Below, in pieces: positions 14,416 to 15,722 of a DNA stretch of 15,722 nt. The stretch is from assembly GCA_002366645.1 (NCBI GenBank), contig DFBM01000120.1, positions 1 to 15,722 of the forward strand. The letters are read 5' to 3'. Source of the DNA: Rhodobacterales bacterium UBA3080 (lineage in GTDB: Bacteria; Pseudomonadota; Alphaproteobacteria; Rhodobacterales; Rhodobacteraceae). The position numbers and the translations under genes were made by a program. The notes below the pieces were generated by a model, which saw nothing but the letters and a program-made list of their open reading frames with translations, had not been told where the DNA came from and searched no databases. Numbering within the stretch: position 1 is the stretch's first letter; each line of letters starts with the position of its first letter.

Positions 14416-14439
14416 TTACTTGATTTTGACAAATTCCCT

Positions 14440-14458
14440 CTTTACCTTCACGTCAACC
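14440..14458. promoter_or_regulatory. ACGT box, copy 2 (candidate operator overlapping second merR leader)
   Basis: CTTTACCTTCACGTCAACC repeats copy 1 with two changes, 43 bp downstream. It ends 12 bases before the ATG at 14471 and just before the GGAGGG ribosome site. A consensus -35 TTGACA (14426-14431) lies between the two copies, and copy 2 falls where the -10 would be, so a bound regulator should affect this promoter. I see no good -10 hexamer at 16-20 bp, which is in keeping with a MerR-controlled promoter. Confidence 0.5.
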
Positions 14459-14470
14459 TGGGAGGGAAGA

Positions 14471-14869
14471 ATGACTAAATCTTTGATGACGATTGGACAG
14501 ATGTGTGAGTCCTACGATGTGACTCCGCGGACACTGCGATTTTATGAATCCAAGGAATTGATATTTCCGATCCGCGAAGGCCAGAAACGCCTGTTCACCA
14601 GAAGTGACCGCGCGCGCCTGAAACTGATCCTGCAAGGCAAGCGGTTCGGTTTCAGCCTTGAGGAAATCCGGCAACTGCTGAACCTCTACTCCCTTGGCGA
14701 TCAACAGACTACGCAATTGACCAAGACTTACGAGCTGGCGCAGGCACGCCTGCGCGACATGGAAGAACAGCGCGACGAGCTGACCGAAGCCATCGCCGAT
14801 CTGAAGGAACAACTGGTTTGGGGTGAGACGGTTCTAGCCGATCGCGGTGTCAAACTGGCCGCCGAATAA
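14471..14869 (+). CDS. MerR-family transcriptional regulator of acyl-CoA catabolism (second of tandem pair)
   Basis: A 132-residue MerR-type protein with HTH 'MTIGQMCESYDVTPRTLRFY', 'QGKRFGFSLEEIRQLLNLYS', and a coiled coil ('LRDMEEQRDELTEAIADLKE'), with no sensor domain and no cysteine pair. The start is fixed by GGAGGGA at 14461-14467. The acyl-CoA dehydrogenase gene begins 20 bases downstream with no terminator between, so the regulator and the catabolic gene share a transcript. This arrangement is typical of Rhodobacterales fatty-acid degradation loci. The repeated ACGT boxes in its leader suggest autoregulation. The upstream merR is a clear paralogue. Confidence 0.9.
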   Translation: MTKSLMTIGQMCESYDVTPRTLRFYESKELIFPIREGQKRLFTRSDRARLKLILQGKRFGFSLEEIRQLLNLYSLGDQQTTQLTKTYELAQARLRDMEEQRDELTEAIADLKEQLVWGETVLADRGVKLAAE

Positions 14870-14889
14870 ACACTCAAAGGATTTCGAAA

Positions 14890-15722
14890 ATGCCTACATA
14901 CACGCCGCCACTGAAAGATCTGGATTTTGTGCTGCATGATGTTCTGCGTGTCCATGAAAGCGACACGCCGGGCTACGCCGATCTCGACCGCGACTTCACC
15001 GGTGCGATTTTGGACGAAGCCGGCAAGATCGCCCGCGACGTCTTGGCCCCCCTAAACGTGGTAGGCGATACCGAAGGCTGTAAGCTGGAAAACGGCGTGG
15101 TGCGCACGCCGAACGGCTTCAAGGAAGCGTTCAATATGATCCGCGAGGGCGGCTGGACAGGTTTGGCTGGTGATCCTGAATATGGCGGTCAGGGCATGCC
15201 TTATGTACTTGGCTCCGCCGTTAGCGAGATGCATGTATCCGCCAACCTCGCATTCAATATGTATCAAGGTTTGACCAACGGTGCCTACGAGGCGATCCGT
15301 GCCCATGCATCGGACGAACTTAAGGTAAAGTTTCTGCCCAAGATGGTGACATGCGAGTGGACCGGCACAATGAACCTGACCGAGCCGCATTGCGGCACCG
15401 ATCTGGGTTTGATGCGCACCAAGGCGGATCCGCAGACTGACGGTTCCTACAAGATTTCCGGCCAGAAGATTTTCATCTCGGCGGGCGAGCATGACATGGC
15501 GGATAACATCATCCACCTCGTATTGGCAAAAATTCCGGGTGGACCGGAGGGCGTCAAAGGCATTTCGCTGTTCATTGTACCTAAATTCATAGTCAACGAG
15601 GATGGCTCGCTTGGTAACCGGAATGGCGTTGTCTGTGGCAATCTTGAAAAGAAGATGGGCATCCACGGAAATTCCACCTGTGTAATGAACTTTGACGACG
15701 CAGAAGGGTATCTTGTTGGCGA
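14890..15722 (+). CDS. acyl-CoA dehydrogenase, FadE/DmdC-like (3' truncated by window edge)
   Basis: An ATG at 14890, with AAAGGA at 14876-14881, opens a frame that runs off the window after 277 codons without a stop. The start 'MPTYTPPLKDLDFVLHDVL' and the FAD/substrate-binding stretch 'NLTEPHCGTDLGLMRTKA', then 'GSYKISGQKIFISAGEHD' and 'GVKGISLFIVPK', identify the large acyl-CoA dehydrogenase group (about 590 residues, with an extra C-terminal domain). This group includes FadE-like fatty-acyl-CoA dehydrogenases and DmdC, the methylmercaptopropionyl-CoA dehydrogenase of DMSP breakdown. The visible half does not separate these. It transfers electrons to ETF in the first step of beta-oxidation. 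The merR just upstream supports a regulated beta-oxidation operon that continues to the right of the window. Confidence 0.93.
   Translation, partial: MPTYTPPLKDLDFVLHDVLRVHESDTPGYADLDRDFTGAILDEAGKIARDVLAPLNVVGDTEGCKLENGVVRTPNGFKEAFNMIREGGWTGLAGDPEYGGQGMPYVLGSAVSEMHVSANLAFNMYQGLTNGAYEAIRAHASDELKVKFLPKMVTCEWTGTMNLTEPHCGTDLGLMRTKADPQTDGSYKISGQKIFISAGEHDMADNIIHLVLAKIPGGPEGVKGISLFIVPKFIVNEDGSLGNRNGVVCGNLEKKMGIHGNSTCVMNFDDAEGYLVG

Noticed and set aside
14418..14436. FNR-like box TTGAT(N4) near 14420
   Set aside because: The left half fits, but the right half (ACAAA) matches ATCAA at only three of five positions, and the region is better explained by the -35 TTGACA.
15052..15666. 204-codon minus-strand ORF
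   Set aside because: It is antisense to the acyl-CoA dehydrogenase, whose plus-strand frame carries family motifs and continues off the window.

Overview
The window looks like a chromosomal segment of an alphaproteobacterium, most likely Rhodobacterales (Roseobacter group). The evidence is moderate GC in the coding regions, a DUF2927 lipoprotein, the gene style (GTG starts, 4-base ATGA/GTGA couplings), a class 2 PyrD, and a MerR regulator next to a large FadE-type acyl-CoA dehydrogenase. No rRNA, tRNA, CRISPR array, transposase or phage gene was seen. Species cannot be fixed from the sequence alone.

Region 1 (1-3718, + strand) is an envelope-stress-like gene run. It holds the 3' end of a TelA toxic-anion-resistance gene, a DUF2927 lipoprotein, an SPFH (stomatin/flotillin-like) protein fused to a C-terminal GYF_2 domain, and a tail-anchored protein with two zinc ribbons. 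A strong GC-rich hairpin (555-584) separates telA from the lipoprotein. The SPFH/zinc-ribbon pair recalls the Bacillus YdjI/YdjG membrane-stress partners. The GYF domain is bracketed by two PPPPP tracts in the same protein, which is the most unusual architecture here.

Region 2 (3719-5098) is a visibly AT-richer island. It holds a large inverted repeat (3795-3838), a Crp/Fnr regulator on the minus strand, a doubtful 63-codon ORF upstream of it, and a rho-independent terminator serving the next gene. Region 3 (5099-6679, - strand) is a secreted 5'-nucleotidase/UshA-type phosphohydrolase.

Region 4 (6854-10409, + strand) is a tightly packed, mostly translationally coupled run: class III aminotransferase, GFA/CENP-V zinc protein, DUF952 protein, dihydroorotate dehydrogenase (pyrD) and arsenate reductase (arsC). 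It collides with Region 5 (10395-12692, - strand): two PaaI-type hotdog thioesterases followed by a MATE (DinF-like) exporter. The last genes of the two runs overlap tail to tail by 15 bases.

Region 6 (12812-13957, + strand) is a roughly 10-TM heavy-metal/manganese exporter candidate. Just in front of it is a tandem Fur-family-like operator (12747-12802), in the space shared with the divergent thioesterase operon. Region 7 (14006-15722, + strand) has two tandem paralogous MerR regulators and the first 277 codons of an acyl-CoA dehydrogenase. A duplicated 19-bp ACGT-containing box lies between the two MerR genes and probably mediates (auto)regulation of the fatty-acid/acyl-CoA catabolic genes that begin here.
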